This document shows positions 60,241-64,000 of a DNA stretch of 64,000 nt, in pieces; the stretch's first letter is position 1, and each line of letters opens with the position of its first letter. This stretch comes from Centropus unirufus. Lineage: Eukaryota > Chordata > Aves > Cuculiformes > Centropidae. The position numbers were made by a program, and so were the translations under genes. Location: positions 805,559-869,558 of the forward strand of contig VYZI01000202.1 of the NCBI GenBank assembly GCA_013397695.1. The letters are read 5' to 3'. The notes under the pieces are model-generated. The model saw only the letters and a program-made list of their open reading frames with translations, searched no databases and was not told where the DNA came from.

Positions 60241-63200
60241 TTCTGCAGGCCTGTGGATCAAAGCTGCTGCATGTATTTTTTTATAGAAAGGAGGGCTCAA
60301 AAGAAAGCCAAAAGAGGCAAGGAGGCAATGGAAAGCCAAATCCTTCCAACATTAGTCAGTCCTGACTCTGCCTGAGTCAGAGTGACAAAAGAGGTGGAAG
60401 TAAAAGGAACCATGAAGCCTGGAAGCACCAGGTTTCGGACAAGTCCACTGTGACAACTGCGCCCCTTTAATAGTGGGGACGGCTCAAATCAGCAGCCCGG
60501 AGCTTTGTCCTCCTGGGCTTTGCATTCTGCCAACAGTATTCAATGTACTGCTTTGTCTTTCAGAAAGAACATGTAATTGCTGTCGTTCATTATTTACAGA
60601 TGTGCAGATATCTGAATCTACTCAACAACCATACCGAGCCGCTGGCCAGAGCCAAGAGCTAGGTTCACAAGAGGCTTAGGAAGACTATCCTGAGAGATGA
60701 GAATTGAGTTTCTGGTTCTCAGTTCAAGCCATTTGCCCCTTGAAAACACCTGCTGATTTCTTCCCTTGCACTCACAGGGAAGCAAAAGACAATTTCATGC
60801 TATTCCTTATCTGCCTCCTCTATATCCTTCTGTCAGTTCCCACCAGAGGCTTCCCTATCAGGTGTCACATCTGGGAGGGATGTAAAGCAGACAGGCTGAG
60901 AGATGCCTGCCCAAGCATCTCAAATTAACCACTTCCACGCTTTTCTCTGTGTAAACACGGGTTCACCCACCGGGTCAGTGGTAGGTAAATAACTGGAGCC
61001 TGTGGATGTTCTCCCTCCGCTTGGGACAGTATCAATTGATATGATCCCAGTCCTGCCAAAGCTAACATAAAACATGTGTTGACTTTAACACTCTTGCAAA
61101 ATGATAACAACACAATGCCGTGATATTCCCCAGAGAGGCTCCCTTTGAGAGTGAGGCAGTGGGAAGATGAAGAAACATCCACATCTCCAGGAGCTCACTA
61201 AGCGTGCTAGAGAGGAAGGGAGCAGCAACCTAGCAGCCCACAAACAAGGGTGTTGCACAGTGAGAGGGGCTGATAAATGAATTACACTCTTACTTTGAAG
61301 AATTAAAAGTCTTCAGAGGATGGGCTCACTAATGTGCAACAATGCTCCATCACCCCTTTTTTTAGAAAAGGGTGCAGAACGACAAATAACTTCCGAGTGA
61401 AGACTGGAGCATTTGATGGCAAAGAAACCCAGAGCAGGTCCTGGATGCCTGGCAGCAGACTGGCAAGGACCAGTCATAAGTCATGGATGGCATTTGCAAA
61501 CCACTAAGGTTAAAAAGTCCTGATAATAAAACCCTCAAGGCACAAAAGCTGGGGCATCTCCAAATTTCTGTGGATCTATCTAACACTTGTCAGACAAATT
61601 GATATTCTTGTTTTATATGTCAGCACCTAAGCCATAGAAGCAAAATGACTTTCAGGGAATCTCTGAAAACAATGGGTAATTGGAAATAACTAAATAAATA
61701 ATTACATAAATACATAAAGAAGAAAAATATCCTGGCTCCAGGGTTAATGCTGCAACCACTAGCTACTTTCTTAAAGTACAAGGCAGCTAAGATACTGGCT
61801 AAGTTGTAATAGTAGTGGGTAGACAATCACAAGATTTACATGGTTAGGTTTAACGGGATTGAAGGCTAACAGAATTTTAAGGTTAGGGTTTAAAATAACA
61901 TAGCAAAAATTGAAATCCACGGTTAAGAAGAACAACTTGTATTATTCGTTTCTTTGTGCACTGGATCTGCACAGACTGTAAATCAACCCAAACCAGGAGA
62001 TGCCACCAGCCAGAGCTGTCCTCTCCAGCCCAGAGCACCAGACTGGCAGTCCAGGACATGCAGTCATCTTATTTTCTGACACTGATCTGTTATGCGACAC
62101 CCGTGAATTCACATCACATTTCTGCTTCTTCTCCCACATGTTGTTGGTTTAGGTTTTTATCATTATTATTGCTATTATTTCCACCCCTACTGACATAGGC
62201 ACTAGCACAGCAACCCCCCTCAGATAGCAGGGTCTCACTGTGCAAATCACTGTGTGCACACAATTGTGTAAAAAACCCTCAAGCCTCTTATCCCAGGAGG
62301 AGTTTAACCCCTAAACTAAAAGAAAGCAGGTGGAAACAGGCAGAGAGGAGAGTGCTGGCACCAGGTAGACAGGGCCACCCAGCACTGTGAACAGAAGCAA
62401 ACACCCCTCACCCCAGGCTCCCACTGCATCCTGGCCAAAAGGGCTGGGCTCTTAGGGTTACTGATCATCACCACGGTATCAGCCATACACAGTTTATATG
62501 CACAAAACCCCTAGGATGTGCACAGGGGATTAAAACACAGGGAAACAGATCCTGAACGACCAGAAGAAAATGTGCAATTCACGCCTTTGGTCTTCTCTAA
62601 CTGTGCTTCTGTGTATTTGAGCCTCTCTCCGAATATAGCTGGTTACAAGTATTTGACACAAAGCAATGCCAGAAAGCACTTTTGCTGGGTTTTGGTTTAC
62701 AGTGGACACAGATTCCTGCCTAAAAAATCATCAGCTAGAAATACTGGACTCTTGCGGCTGCATGGCCTGGATTTTAATTCCAGCACCATAAGATTTCTAA
62801 CGGGTGTGCTATGCTCAGTATGTACTGAATTTGATTATAGGTCTCCTTTCACTTCTATCTTTATTAGTTCTGCATCACAGAGAGTGTGGAATGCATGCAT
62901 TGCCAGCCCAAGAAAATTAAGATGCGCCATTGTTTTTCAAGGACGTATGTTTTTTCCCTATTTCTCCTCTATCAATGCATAAATCCCAAATGGAGATATC
63001 AACAAAAATAGAGAATTGTGCTGACCCAGTTTAAGGGTTGGAGTTTTTTTTCTTTCATTTTTTTTGCATCCCAAGGCCAAAGGCAGAGCACAGGCCACAA
63101 GCAGATCTGCCAAAACATATGTGCATGTTGGATGTTTTTGTCTAATGACACTATGAAGTGCTAAAATATTAAATATGTCAAGCACAAAGGTTTCCTCTGG

Positions 63201-64000
63201 CCTTCAGAGTTCTGCAAATGGCAATAAAATGTAAAAGAAGAATGCTGAATAATCAAATGTGGTTTCTTTTTTTAAATGCCAATAGTAAAAGCTGAGTGTT
63301 AGCGAGCTGAGGCCGAGTCCTGTGCTGAGTTCACACTGAAGAGCAGAGACAGCCCTGGGCAAAGGCAGAACAAAGCTCCTCATCCTTGCTCCTTCCCCTA
63401 CCCTGGAGGGATTATTTCTAGGCAGAAGAAATAAATATATAGGGTCCCACTAGGAAACCTGCTGAATTGTGAGGTCCAGCATCAGACATATTGAATCAGA
63501 GAGGTTTGGGCTCCATTTAATTCAGGCCCTGAAATCCAGAATAAGCTTGGATTTTCAGTCCCGCTGTCCCACTCTGGGTTGTTCGGAACCAGACTTTGGA
63601 TTCATGGCTGTTTTCCAGTCCTAACAATCTGCTCGGATCTTGACTTGTCCAGAGGGACTGCCAGCAAGGAGAGGATGCAGAGAAGAGGATATTTGAAAAA
63701 GCAAACCCTCGCCTTAGATGAACTCAGCAGTGACCTCTGAATGCAACCCCCAAAGGCCAGTAAACAGCCACTGAATGGCAGTGACAAACACTGCTAATGA
63801 ATCTGAGGACAAGCCAGGACATAAAGTCCAATCTCAAGCCTACCATGTTACTTATCGTCACTGCTATTTTTCAGCCATTCGTACCACTTCCCCCCTCCCA
63901 TCATGTCATAACAGAGACAGGGCGCACTCCGAGACAGCAAAGGTCTGGGATCATAACAGAGTCTCTAAGCTGTGTTGGTGGCACTTTTATTTTTAATTAT

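Larger units (their letters stand above)
53909..64000. other. Intergenic, no gene recognised
   Basis: No supported coding exon or RNA gene. The longest open stretch is 154 codons on the plus strand at 62518-62982. It resembles nothing I know and has no supporting promoter or splice context. Confidence 0.5.

Noticed and set aside
61838..61892. GGTTAGG words resembling telomere repeats
   Set aside because: Only isolated single units (also at 62455), not a tandem array.
62518..62982. 154-codon plus-strand frame
   Set aside because: No similarity to a family I know, no promoter or splice context, and a length that can occur by chance in 64 kb read in six frames.
1..64000. Exons of neighbouring genes such as STC2, CPEB4 or NKX2-5
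   Set aside because: I compared the open stretches with what I remember of these proteins and found no match, so the window does not reach them.
1..64000. CRISPR array, operon or mobile bacterial system
   Set aside because: Spliced gene structure, CpG islands and CR1 elements show vertebrate nuclear DNA. No spaced direct-repeat array is present.

Overview
The window is a vertebrate, almost certainly avian, nuclear DNA segment that is mostly intergenic. The avian call rests on three things. The interspersed repeats I recognise are chicken-type CR1 LINE 3' ends, two on the minus strand and one on the plus strand. There are few other recent transposons. The one recognisable protein-coding gene has a GC-rich first exon with an assembly gap in it. 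I cannot tell which bird it is.

The only protein-coding gene I can support is BOD1 (biorientation of chromosomes in cell division 1). It lies on the plus strand as three coding exons: 17789-17953 (5' part lost in an 88-base N gap), 19111-19235 and 21053-21251. All splice sites are GT-AG, the phases join correctly, and the visible coding sequence is exactly 162 codons. Its promoter lies in a CpG island (about 17215-18110). The island holds two facing ZNF143/Staf-type elements, a CRE-like site and two very short upstream ORFs, directly next to the 3' end of a CR1 element.

Layout. 1-15 kb: non-coding, with one CR1 fragment at 4.0-4.4 kb and some A-rich tracts. 15.2-15.7 kb: a separate CpG-rich block with a three-copy 55-bp tandem repeat. 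16.8-17.2 kb: CR1 on the plus strand. 17.2-23.3 kb: BOD1 and its probable 3' UTR. 23.5-28.9 kb: non-coding, with a CRE plus TATA arrangement, a double inverted repeat and a MIR-like SINE relic. 28.9-29.3 kb: an orphan CpG island with an RFX/X-box-like site. 29.3-64 kb: non-coding, with several MIR-like SINE relics, one more CR1 fragment, an unusual 20-bp perfect palindrome, small overlapping inverted repeats and a (TG)n microsatellite.

I saw no cluster of genes that would form a new system. The items most worth a second look are the orphan CpG island with the X-box, the BOD1 promoter architecture, the 55-bp minisatellite in a CpG-rich block, and the small overlapping inverted repeats. In known vertebrate maps BOD1 sits between CPEB4 and STC2/NKX2-5, but no exon of those genes was recognised here.
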